DNA of 64,000 nt. It comes from Fremontodendron californicum. Lineage: Eukaryota > Streptophyta > Magnoliopsida > Malvales > Malvaceae. Within the stretch, counting starts at the first letter, position 1, and each line of letters starts with the position of its first letter. Made by a program: the position numbers and the translations under genes. The notes beneath the pieces were generated by a model. The model had not been told where the DNA came from. It searched no databases and was given only the letters and a program-made list of their open reading frames with translations. Location of the stretch: contig JAULJL010000010.1 in the NCBI GenBank assembly GCA_030761205.1, positions 4,717,001-4,781,000 of the forward strand, read 5' to 3'. Below, piece after piece: positions 12,601 through 22,518 of this stretch.

Positions 12601-15461
12601 GTATTTTCATTATTTTTGCTGAAACAACTGCATCAAAAGATTTAGTCAGATTCCCATAGTTGCTAGCATTTCTTTTGAGAGCTGTCTTTTTTAATATGCT
12701 GGTGCTGAGTGTGAAAAAGCTTTAGATAATACAAATATCACATGTTTGGAGATTAAGGTTTTATGTTGGTATCTTCTAGGTGTAATTCATAAATTATAAC
12801 AATATAAATGCATAGAAGTTAGTGTGCTTATTTGATAAGGTACCAGCGGACCAATGAATTCTTACCCAAGTTGATTTAATTTAAACTGAAAGTAGGTTAA
12901 CTATAACAGTTAGGTCTATGTGCATGTAAGCTGCTTACAATGTGAAACTGCATACATTGTTCCTCACTTTAGGATGTTTTGACAAAAACCAGAATACATC
13001 AATTTTTTTGGGCCTTATCAAAACATGGATTTGAAATGTAGGCTGTGTTTCAATTTGAAGTACTTTTGCTCATAATATGTATCGCATGAGGAAGAATTTC
13101 TTGTGATGTATTGCTTCTGTATGAACCTGATCTGTTTTGCCATCATAAATATTTTTGTTGATTAGCCACTGCTGCATGTCTATTGATTAGGATCAATTTC
13201 TTTTCTTACTCATCTTCTTTTGTCTTTCTATATATTTATTTTAAGACTTACTCGGTTGCCTAAATGTTTCACATTTAATCTAAAAAGATTGTCATCTAAC
13301 CAGGGGATTTGAGCACGGATAAGTTGTCGCAGTCTCAAGGGAATGGTCTCTATGCTGAAGATGTTATTTCTTTCTGCGAGGTTGATATAATTACTCCATC
13401 AGAGAAGCTGTTGGCTAGGCAGTTGACATGTGATGTAGTACCAGGAAAAAACCTGCTTGTTACTGGTTAGTATAGAAGTTTTTATTGTTCGCCTTGATAG
13501 AAGATTTGCATCTGACATGCTTTTAATCTCTTAAGGTCCAAATGGGAGCGGAAAAAGTTCTGTTTTCAGAGTTCTTCGAGGTCTCTGGCCCATTGTGAGT
13601 GGAAGACATTATAAACCATCCCACCATTTTGATGAAGAGGCTGTATCGGGTTGTGGCATCTTCTATGTTCCTCAGCGACCATATACATGCTTGGGAACTT
13701 TAAGAGATCAAATCATATATCCTTTTTCTCGTGAGGAAGCAGAGCTGAGGGAATTAAAGTTGTACGGAAAAGGTAACCTACTTGCACAAGTTGCACTGCT
13801 TTCCTTAACTTTTAAGTTTCTATTTGATATCTACTATTTATTTATGATTGAATGGTATTTTTGTTCTAATGAACCATGAAAAACCATATTTTTGTTGCCA
13901 ATCTTTCAGACATTTCTGGTGAATGAGTTAATTTAACTACTTTTCTAGACTCTCAAGTTATATATATGGTACAAAAAGAGGTGCCATTTAGATATGTACT
14001 GGTCTATTAAAGATTAGTTATTACAGCAAGAAGAAACTAAGCTTTGTCCCTCCATGTAGGGTGTTATTGTTCTCTGTTCAGGATCATATTCTCAGTAAGC
14101 TCAGTAAAGATTGAGGTCCTTTTTTTTAATAATTTTCATCCCTTTCCTCTTTCGTCTTCCTCTCCCCCAAAAACATAGTTGTTAACCGAAATTAACTTGA
14201 GTTTTCATGTTCCAAAAAAATAAAATTATCTGGAATTTTGGCAATTGGTATTTGCATTTTTTTCCCCTTGGGATGAGTTATCAAGGGACATAACAGTTTA
14301 AAAAGCATGGTAGAATGACAAATCCTTTCTTGTGTCTATTGGTGTCAAAGTTACCTTTTCTATATCTATTCTATGAGTTCTTCTCCAGAAACAACATATT
14401 GAATTTGTTCATGTTGTTGGGAATTGTAAACATGCAAAATTTCAGGTAAAAGATCAGCAGACACGAGGAATATTCTTGATGCACGTTTGAAAACTATTCT
14501 TGAAAATGTTCGATTGAATTATCTTTTGGAAAGGGATGAAGGTGGTTGGGATGCTAATCTCAATTGGGAACACATCCTCTCGCTTGGAGAACAGCAAAGA
14601 TTAGGCATGGTAAGTTAAGCTATATATAACTTGTTGCACTTTACAAGCCATGTTTGGGGAACAACATTTTACTATTTATACCAGACAGGAGTTACTGTTG
14701 TTTGATATAAAACTTTCGGTTTTACCAGGCACGGTTATTCTTCCACAAGCCTAAATTCGGTATCCTTGACGAGTGCACAAAGTACGTAAAATCCCAATGT
14801 ATTTTGTTAAAAAAACACTAACTAGTTATCCAATTTACCTGTGTTTTTTTTTTTTCCCCCATGGCAGTGCCACGAGTGTCGATGTTGAGGAACAACTTTA
14901 TAGACTGGCAAAAGATTTGGGTATAACTGTTATTACCTCATCGCAGGCAAGTAGTTTCAGCAGATAGCGAATTAATGACAAACATGCAACTGATTAATCT
15001 TTAATTCAGTGGATAATAAAATATTTGGGATGTTTGTCATCTATGTTGCTCCGACTCTTCATTTTTCTTAAAGTATTTGTGTCCGACACCTATGTCCGCA
15101 TATCCGAATATGGGTATGGAGATATAATCCCCCAAAGACCTCCAAATACATGAAAAAACTTAGAATAAATAAAACATACCCGTATCGAGCACATACTAGT
15201 TTTCGACACTTACACCTGAATCCGAGTAACATAGCTTGTCATGATTATCTGTGCACCACTTCCTAATACAGACATTGCAACAAAAGTTAGCACCAACTGT
15301 TACTTTTCAATTGTCATTTTTCCCTCGCAGTAATTATCTTTTTTTTTTTTGTGTTGCTATTGTATCTTTTTCAGCGGCCTGCTCTAATACCATTCCACGC
15401 TTCGGAGTTGCGACTTGTTGATGGTGAGGGTAACTGGGAGCTTCGTTCAATCAAGCAATGA
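634..15461 (+). CDS. ABCD1: Peroxisomal ABC transporter, subfamily D, full-size (ABCD1/PXA1/CTS/PED3), 25 exons
   Basis: Imports fatty acyl-CoAs and related substrates into peroxisomes for beta-oxidation (family knowledge). Exons read from frame and splice sites: 634-695, 2305-2584, 3353-3577, 4306-4503, 4629-5083, 5476-5614, 5699-5777, 6900-7138, 7263-7567, 7648-7759, 7862-8020, 8603-8702, 8789-8897, 9923-10013, 10139-10263, 10399-10548, 11356-11428, 12118-12298, 12379-12537, 13304-13465, 13536-13772, 14446-14609, 14729-14781, 14868-14946, 15375-15461. These sum to 4023 nt, 1340 aa, close to the Arabidopsis protein (about 1337 aa). It has two half-transporters. NBD1: Walker A GPNGSGKSS about 480-488, signature LSLGEQ 581-586, Walker B to D605/E606, SHRP with H635. 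NBD2: Walker A 1135-1143, LSLGEQ 1258-1263, D1282/E1283, but SSQRP instead of an H-loop His. The start MPSLQLL matches the known plant N-terminus. The final intron is GC-AG. Confidence 0.96.
1203..1383 (-). mobile_element. tRNA-derived SINE in ABCD1 intron 1 (antisense)
   Basis: Read on the minus strand, the element begins with a tRNA-like head: an A-box-like GTAGCAACAGTAAG stretch, then a B box GGTTCGAGTC near 1315-1324. A GC-rich body follows, ending in a CCCCTTTT-type tail. It is bounded by a perfect 10-bp target-site duplication AAGACATCCA at 1193-1202 and 1384-1393. The layout matches plant Au/TS-type SINEs as I know them. It is intronic, so coding is unaffected. Confidence 0.85.
1605..1735 (-). 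repeat. Possible second SINE-like fragment
   Basis: A relatively GC-rich patch in AT-rich ABCD1 intron 1 carries, on the minus strand, a B-box-like GGATTAGATCC followed by a body with CCCCGTAAGGGAAGAGGG. No target duplication was found and the A box is weak, so it may be an unrelated GC-rich segment. Confidence 0.3.
2790..2890 (+). repeat. Possible degenerate SINE head in ABCD1 intron 2
   Basis: The stretch GGTGCTAAGTGG followed by GGTTCAAATCC resembles a tRNA A box and B box spaced as in plant SINEs. No poly(A) tail or target duplication can be assigned. Confidence 0.3.
5150..5415 (+). repeat. Tandem duplication, ~134-bp unit, in ABCD1 intron 5
   Basis: Two adjacent imperfect copies share CACTTTCTAAGCAACC, GAAATCTTAC, AAAATTCATGATGAATATG and TTGCACATTC, with equivalent points at 5161 and 5295. 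It is a simple local duplication inside an intron. Confidence 0.85.
6650..6706 (+). repeat. Short tandem duplication in ABCD1 intron 7
   Basis: The segment CTGAATAGTGAAAAGTCTTG followed by GTT occurs twice in succession, period about 27 bp. Confidence 0.75.
15041..15234 (+). mobile_element. hAT-type MITE, family CTATGTT, copy 1 (ABCD1 intron 24)
   Basis: Starts CTATGTTGCTCCGACTC and ends GAATCCGAGTAACATAG, which are inverted copies of each other. Flanks TTTGTCAT (15033-15040) and CTTGTCAT (15235-15242) form an 8-bp duplication with one mismatch, as hAT transposition makes. The interior has GTGTCCGACAC and CATATCCGAATATGGGTATGG blocks shared with three other copies (37848, 40268, 41134). It lies in the GC-AG last intron of ABCD1. 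Confidence 0.85.
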
Positions 15462-15960
15462 TTTTGGTGCAACCATTAACGTATACAAGATCTGGGGGCA
15501 AGGTAGAACCTGACTTTGCTGTTTCATGGAATCAGTTAACGACCGGATAAATTCTTTATCATGCTCGGAAAAATGAGCAAGGCAAAGGTGATATGCCAGA
15601 TTCGGGTAATATCTTAATTTCCCAGAAAATTCATTATTTTTTATTGTATACCACAGGCTGATGTATTGCTCAATGCATGAGGTTGAGCCAAAAGGAGAAG
15701 CAAATTAGATCAGATTATTGCAAATATTGGTAGTTAGGAATTATTAAATGAGAACAGTGGGTCAAAGTATATCATAATCTGTGTAAGCATAAAGAAAATT
15801 TTCATCTACAGGTTTTCATTTTTACCCCTATTTTGACCCTTTTTATGGGGTAAATAAAATCCATGGCCCTTCATGTTGTATAAGAATTGAATTGATGCAT
15901 AATTATTCTTGCCTTATGAATAAAATCGAAGGGAATAAAAATATTATATTTATCCCATAT
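15462..15960 (+). other. 3' flank / 3' UTR of ABCD1
   Basis: Non-coding sequence after the stop codon. Candidate polyadenylation signals AATAAA occur at 15853-15858 and again near 15918. There is no other recognisable content. Confidence 0.5.
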
Positions 15961-15974
15961 ACACCTATATCTAT

Positions 15975-16400
15975 ATCTATTTTTTTTGAAAGGCAACAAT
16001 ATTATTAGAGAATAAGGAAATAACACCCGTACAAGAGATAATAAGAGATAAAATTCTAACAAAATACATGAGAAGTATTCTGTACATCTGATCCTCAACA
16101 AACAAGAACAAAAAAAATGTACAAAGCATTAAACCATAATAGCCCCAGCTAAAGACTGGAAATATAAAAAGCACAAAATCTACGGTAAGTTTTGCATTTA
16201 AGCAAAACGACAAACACCTCTTGTGCATTGTAAAAGCTCATGAAAAGCACAAATTTGGAAAGATGCAGATCCTCTTCTCAAAGCAGCTAAACACGTCATC
16301 GCAAAAGAAAGCATAATTCGAAACTCCCAATAAAATCAAGAAAACAAGAAAGGGCCGACAACTTCATACCGATTTAGCTAAAATATTAAAAAAAAAATTG
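15975..16400 (-). repeat. Possible antisense 3' end of a LINE-like element
   Basis: Read on the minus strand the segment ends with ATTATTGTTGCCTTTC followed by an A run (the plus-strand T run at 15981-15988), resembling plant L1-type 3' ends. No endonuclease or reverse transcriptase coding sequence is visible, so at most a 5'-truncated tail is present. Confidence 0.3.
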
Positions 16401-17348
16401 AACTATTTTATTTTTTTAAAAATAAAATTTTATATTTTTAGTGTATTCAAATAAATTTTTATTTTTTTATTTATACATAAATAAATTTGTATTTCAAATA
16501 AAATATTGATTTATGTTAAAAAAATTTATTTAGGTATAAATTAAAAATTAAGAATATATTTGAATACGAAATAAAGATTAAAAATTTATTTAAATATAAT
16601 AAAAATATAAAAATTTATTTTAGATAAAGTGATAAAGTTCAAAGATTTTTTTTACTATTTTAACCTACCTACTATATCTATGCATACAACTTTTGCTTCA
16701 CTTTGTTTGTTCTAGTCTTTCCTTTCCTTGGCCTTAGGTTTTAGCAAATTTTGTCACTACATTTTATATCATCAAGGTTTTGTTTATAATCTTTTTATTT
16801 CTTGAATTTAAGACTTCTCTATTTTTTATCTCCACTCAACTCAACTATTTGCATTTGGCTTGTTGGGTAGGAGAATTCCAACATTATTATTTGAATAAAA
16901 TTCAATGTTTAATCCAATTGATTTATGCAATTATTCTTAAAAGATGATATACAACATGTTTGAAGTTTGAATTTTAACATCTACAATCGTTTTTTCTATT
17001 CTCAAACAACAGCTTCCTTTATACAAAAAAAGAAAAAAAAAAAAAAAAAAAAAAGAAGAGAAATGCGTCAATTTTCCTAATGAGTGTTTAATTAAAAGAT
17101 TTTATATTGAACGTATTTTATAAGTATTTATTTATAGAAATGTTAAATGTTGTAGTTAAATGTAATTGATTTTAACATGTAAAATGAAAATATTGCTTCA
17201 ATGGAAAATCCAGTAACTATTCTTATCCGTTAGCAAAACCAAAACCAGGCGTGAGACAAACGAGACTGAGAAGAAACAAATTAATCAACATTTGGTGGGT
17301 CGGTTTGACTGATCGATCATCTGTTTTGGTACATTTGATAAGGAAGAA

Positions 17349-17351
<3 letters not shown>

Positions 17352-17383
<32 letters not shown>
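17352..17383. repeat. (TA)n microsatellite
   Basis: Uninterrupted alternating AT over about 32 bases, read directly from the sequence. Confidence 0.97.
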
Positions 17384-17386
<3 letters not shown>

Positions 17387-17508
17387 GATAAAGAATTAAA
17401 GAAGATCCAACAACGAAACCATTATTGAGGCCGCCAGCCACCACCTTTTCATTTAGCAAAGAAAATCTGATTGAGTTTTAAAACGTGCATGAGCTAAATA
17501 TTATCAGA

Positions 17509-17512
<4 letters not shown>

Positions 17513-17570
<58 letters not shown>
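17513..17570. repeat. (TA)n microsatellite, long
   Basis: Uninterrupted TA alternation over about 58 bases, likely length-polymorphic. Confidence 0.97.
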
Positions 17571-17571
<1 letters not shown>

Positions 17572-18053
17572 ATTCTTGATATATAAAAATGATAAATACA
17601 CATTGTAGGCTGGCATGATCCCCTTGCCAAGTGCCAACGTGTTAACCACAACTTTGAAACTTTTTTTAATTTATTTTTATATCATCATTAATTATACACC
17701 AAGCTGTAGGATCTCCAAGGGGATAAGGATAACTGTCTCTCTTTCATGAGCTTTTTCTTTTTCTTTCCAAGTTGTAAAGCCAAGAATCATTTGGTTGTGA
17801 AGCAACAAAACAAAGTACCATCAAATTAGATTTGGCTAAGATTTCATACCCACTACTTGTGTGTTATTAATTCTATCAACTTTGCTCTTTGTTTGCTTCC
17901 CTTCTGAAAAGTTATAGTTTTAGAAATGATCAATGATCAAATATCCTGCATCAATCCAGTAATTAGATTATGATTTTGGAAGGTTTCTAATCAGTTATCA
18001 AAAAGAAAACTAAAATGTCAGATAAATAATGTATGCTAGCTACGATATGCTAG

Positions 18054-18779
18054 TGTCATGATCCGCGCTGGTCCATGCCCAAGTCTGCTAACTAAGTCCA
18101 GTAAAGGTGTCTGTCCAGGTGGAAGTAGGTTGAAGAGTGTCCTGAAAGAGGTCTAGGGTCCAAGACAGGATGCTAGTGTGCTAGAGCTGGCCAGAAGGTT
18201 CTAGAGTATCAGCACGCCAGCCAGGCAAGCAGTCCAGAAGGTTCTGGCACTGTATCGGGTACTGTAGCAGGAACAGGGGCAGAGTGTGCTGATGATGCTA
18301 GAAGGATTTGGAGTAGGGGCTTGGAAGCTGCTGGACAATCATGACAGGGTGTGCATTGCCTGAAGAGATCCGGAACAGTCTAGAAGCCTCAAGCACTAGA
18401 AAGGCTGTAGGAAACCCTGGAAGACTCTAGAGGACAGAGTGCCCTGAATGGTTCTAGAGGATGGTGGCTGGCCACACACTTGGTTCAATGGCAGCCACAC
18501 ATTGTAAGGGGCTTAGGCTATAAATACCCCACCCCCATTTGTGTAGAGCATAGAGAAGTTGGATAAGCTCGAGAGCTTAGGACCTTAAGTGTACAAAATA
18601 GTGTACATAACAACCATTGAGTAATTATATATACTCTTGCCTTAACTCTCTTCTTCCTAGGCCCTGTTGCACTAAGTGTTGAGCACCTTGTGGTGTGAAG
18701 GCTCAGCTTAGACTTGGAAGAGTGCATTCCCGGATTCAAGTGCCGCATAGGCTTAGAGCTTGAGACTCAGCCCGTGACA
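18054..18779 (+). mobile_element. Solo LTR (726 bp) of an LTR retrotransposon
   Basis: Begins TGTCATG and ends GTGACA, so its termini are TG...CA with the inverted repeat TGTCA/TGACA. It is flanked on both sides by CTAG (18050-18053 and 18780-18783), a candidate 4-bp target duplication. It is strikingly more GC-rich than its surroundings and carries a strong promoter motif CTATAAATACCCC near 18520-18533. No primer-binding site, gag or pol is adjacent, so only one LTR remains, as after LTR-LTR recombination. Strand is set by the TATA motif. Confidence 0.8.
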
Positions 18780-19137
18780 CTAGCAAGTGAAACAGTTGCA
18801 ATTAACTTTTGCAAGGATCAAATTAGGATTTTCCAGCCCTTCAGGTTCAACGAGAGGCTTATTCTAATTTAACTCTAAGCTATAGATCAATCTCATGGGA
18901 TCTTTCAACTTCATATTTGAATGGCAATTGCCAAAACAGAAAAAAGGCAAACTATATATATAATTAATACTAATACAATTTTTGGTGGCTTATTGTCTTC
19001 CTAGTACTAAAAACTATATTTTATCTCCTTGTGTGGATAAGATCATTCGCAGCTTCCTTAAAAACAAATCCCACATTTCTTTTAATAATCTTTACATAGC
19101 CTTTATATATTATCAAATTAGCAATTTTTTCTCTTCA

Positions 19138-19677
19138 ATGGATGCTTCTCATTCCTTTTCCTTTCTTTGTTGTGAATTGAGAATCTTGCAAGCCAAAAAC
19201 ATAGAACCAAAGTCCCCTACCTCTCTGCAAGAAACAAGAGAATTCAACTAAACAGCCAAGAGATCAACGTTAAAGTCAGAGATGCTCATTTGGAATGAGT
19301 TTTTCTCTTTGGAATACTCAGGAGCTGAAAAATCTGTCAATGACCTGAAGCAACAAATTGTAGTATTTGAGCTCCGATAAAAGTGCACAATGCCAGTTAA
19401 TTCTTGGAAAATGGGGAAGTCACAGTTTTTGGGCAGAGCTGAAATGGCATGGAAAGCCGTTTTTAAATCACGAGATTGAGAAATATTGGCTTACCATCAG
19501 TGAACGACCGTGTTCTTGAAAGTCTCAAGTCTCCTTCAGTACAAATATCAATGAAAGTAATTCCAAATCCAAAATAGAGAAGAAGAAGAACAATTGGGAT
19601 GGCTGTGGATGCAATGATATTGGTGGAGTGCAGATTATGAAATATTTGTACTAGCCACTGCTATGGAAGCATTGTAG
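19138..19677 (+). pseudogene. C2-domain protein pseudogene
   Basis: Starts ATG at 19138 with MDASHSFSFLCCELRILQAK, the typical N-terminal C2 strand of small plant C2-domain proteins. It then breaks: a stop follows about 38 codons, the region for the usual LFVRYYLSAG-like strand is missing, and later matches sit in other frames: WNEFFSLEYSGAEKS, then LKQQIVVFELR followed by a stop, GRAEMAWKAVFKS, SPSVQISMKV, WDGCGC, and finally DYEIFVLATAMEAL with a stop at 19675-19677. Several frameshifts and stops argue for decay rather than introns; relatives I know are intronless. A live homologue elsewhere in the genome is expected. Confidence 0.8.
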
Positions 19678-20105
19678 TTACAAAGGAGAATCGGTAAAGC
19701 ACTGAAGATTATAAGTTTTTAACATTTATAATATATGAGAAAGTAAATAGAGATTCTATTCAACTCTTTAGAAAAAGGAATTAACTAGGTCAATTTCTTG
19801 AAGGTTTTTAAGATATGTAATAGTTCTTTTCTAATAAAATAATATTCCTTAATTTCTTGGTTTAACCTTGTATTTTTTTTTTTTTAATACAAGAACCTTT
19901 TCTTTTTTTTTTTTTTCTAATCCAAATCCCATTATTTTTCTCACTTGTGCTGAAGTTCAAATGATTTTTTCTTTTGTTTAAGCTTTTTAAGCTTATATTA
20001 TGCAGATCATAAAACAGATGCTGTATTTTAGATTACATAGCTTGCATTGCATAGGATTTTTAACATGTAATCCTACAAATTACAATAAACAATACTTTAC
20101 TCAAG
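19678..20105. other. AT-rich spacer
   Basis: Long T runs and no recognisable gene or bounded element. Confidence 0.5.
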
Positions 20106-20106
20106 T

Positions 20107-20345
20107 CTAGAGGTGTTCATGGTCGAATCGGGTTGGGCCGCGGTTCGAATTTTTTTCACATTCTTTACTCAAGATTGGGTATGCTCGTAAGTCCAAATTA
20201 TTGTTCACAAAATATTAAAAAATTAAAAAAATATTTTATATTAAAATTTATATATTTTTATAATTAAATTTAAATAAAAAAATATATTTTATTAATAAAT
20301 AGAAATTCGATCCTTAAACAAGTTTACTCAAATCTAATAAGCATT
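20107..20345 (+). repeat. Dispersed repeat family R1, copy 1
   Basis: Starts AGGTGTTCATGGTCGAATCG and continues into TTTATATATTTTTATAATTA, AATTTAAATAAA and TTTTATTAATAAATAG. The same order of blocks recurs at about 21440-21680 and 39250-39540. Ends are not defined by a target duplication. Confidence 0.65.
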
Positions 20346-21389
20346 AATTGAGATGGTATACATATTAAAGAAGCTTTTAAAAATGAGTTCAAGAAAATTT
20401 AAAAACGTAAATTAAGTAAATAATAATTGAGAGACTAAGAGTATAATAAAATTTTATTAAAAAAAAAAAAAAATCTTAACTTTCATGGCATAGTTATCTT
20501 TAACTATATGCAAGTTTTTTTTTTTTTTTTATAAAAAAGTTACTTCGTTTTTTTTTTAATACAATAATTAATTGGACTATAGAATGAAAAATAATATTTT
20601 ACTATAGCTTCAAATTCCACTCCGTCCAACACTTTGTCTACTTTGACACACCAAAATTTACATATAGATATCCTAATTGCATAATTTTAGCTCCAATTTA
20701 AATTGAATAAATTTGTGCATGACACAAAGATCATACAAAAAATAAATAAATTAAAACATTATACAAAATACGATACGATATAAAAAAAATAACACAAATT
20801 CAACACGAATACATAAATATATCAAAATTTATATAACATGACTTATTAGCATATCAAATTTATATAAATATATAACACTTTAAATACGTACGATTATAAC
20901 AAAAAAATTAAATAAATACAATACAAATACACTAATTATCATACTAACCTCCATTTATTCATGGGATCAAGAATAAAGCTAGTGTGGTTGTTTTGATGTA
21001 CTTCTAGATCAATTACCCCTCCTTCACCTACTTTGGGTTTTTTTTCTTCTTCTTTTCTTTGTTTTCAATCTAATTAAGGCATGCATGTCCTTCATGACCT
21101 TATAAAGTATGAAGTTGCCGTCTTTGCTTAAATGCCAGTATTAAATAGCCGAAAAGTAACAAGAGAAATGCAACTCCATTCTTTTCTTTTTCTAAATGAA
21201 AAAAAAAAAAAAAACACTATGGAGGAGAATGGAGATGCAAGTAATTATAGTGATATGATCTAAGATTTTGTGTGGCACTCTTCTTAATTGCTATTGATTT
21301 GTATCATTACATAATTGGTTTAGCTTATGATTAATTATTAATCTCTTAGCAATAGCATTGCTCTTGATGATTTGCATGCATAATAAGGC
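20346..21389. other. AT-rich spacer
   Basis: No gene recognised; A/T homopolymer runs, for example near 20460 and 20515, and simple AT-rich DNA. Confidence 0.5.
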
Positions 21390-22510
21390 CAGAGACGAAG
21401 CCAGAAATATTGACGAGGGGAGCTGAAATTAGATTTATTCATGAGTTGAGACGCGACCCGAATTTTTTTTTCAACCTTACCCAAGCCTGATCCGAGTTGG
21501 GCTCGGACCGATCCGCTGGCCCATTTTACTATTTATTTAATATTAAAAAATCAATTTTATATTAATATTGATATATTTTTATAACTAAATTTAAATAAAC
21601 AAATATTTTATTTATATTTAAAAAGTGATCGGAGTAGGCCCGGATCACGAAAAATCCTGCCCAGGTCCGGCCAAAGAGCAAGTACAGTCGGAATATACAT
21701 ATAAAGATTTAAAGTAAAAATAAAAATCGTGTGTGAAATATATCTGTCCAAGGATAGGGTTATTCGTCGGCTCGAATCGGGCCAGGCCTCGGACAAGTAA
21801 AATTTTTTACTATGTGAGCCTAACTCGATTCAGTCCATGGAAAACTCTAGTATAAAATTATTAAATTTAAATATTATATATGATATTAAATTTGCTAACA
21901 ATATATAAATTCCTTATAATGAAATAATTTTTTAAAATATTAAATATTATAATTCATGTTACATATGAAAAAAAAATTAATAAGAAATAAAATCTCAACG
22001 TCAAAAAATTTTATTGTCTAATTAAAATATGCATAAAATTATTTCATATTATAAAAGGAAATCATAAGATTACATATATTTAGAAAAAGCAAAATAAGTT
22101 AAATGCACAATTCATATTAGATATTGTAATTGTTAAAAAAATTTTATTTATTTTTCCTTTATGAGTATAGAATGAAAAATATTAAACAAAATAATTAATA
22201 TTAATACATCTATTTAATTGATTGAAAAGGTAAATACTAAATACAGAGAATTAAGCTAATAATAATGAATGAGGTTTAAATTAAAAATGTTATCAAATTT
22301 ATTATATCAAATAAATTCTATAAATAGGGGGGCAAATTGAAGGGGTCAAACAAAATTTGGATGGGCCAAACATGATTTTATTTTTAAAATTTTAAGAGGG
22401 ACCAAATTGAAAATCAAACAAAAATTGGAAGACCTAAACATAATTTTTCCCTTATATAAAAAATCTTCAAAAAAAAAAAATAAGGAGGGCCCTGCCTGCC
22501 TTCGCCTCTG
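21390..22510. mobile_element. Non-autonomous hAT-type element with a nested repeat
   Basis: Left end CAGAGACGAAGCCAG and right end CTTCGCCTCTG are inverted repeats (CAGAGRCGAAG). A perfect 8-bp target duplication AATAAGGC flanks it at 21382-21389 and 22511-22518, the length made by hAT transposases. The 1121-bp element has no transposase frame. Between about 21440 and 21850 it carries sequence of dispersed family R1, so that repeat probably inserted into it. Confidence 0.85.
21440..21850. repeat. Dispersed repeat family R1, copy 2 (nested)
   Basis: Contains CGACCCGAATTTTTTTTT, GGGCTCGGACCGATCCG and TATATTTTTATAACTAAA-type blocks also present at 20107 and 39250. A second GC-rich fragment at about 21755-21840 (GGCTCGAATCGGGCCAGG) may be another partial copy. 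Confidence 0.6.
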
Positions 22511-22518
22511 AATAAGGC

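Larger units (their letters stand above)
16400..18049. other. AT-rich intergenic region with microsatellites
   Basis: No gene is recognised. The stretch holds long A/T runs, a poly(A) tract around 17030-17060 and two (TA)n arrays listed separately. Short open frames here are low-complexity and have no family resemblance. Confidence 0.6.

Noticed and set aside
17352..17570. (TA)n arrays as candidate matrix-attachment or origin elements
   Set aside because: Nothing beyond simple repeats supports such a role.
18518..18748. Antisense open frame of 76 codons
   Set aside because: Lies inside the solo LTR, no homology recognised.
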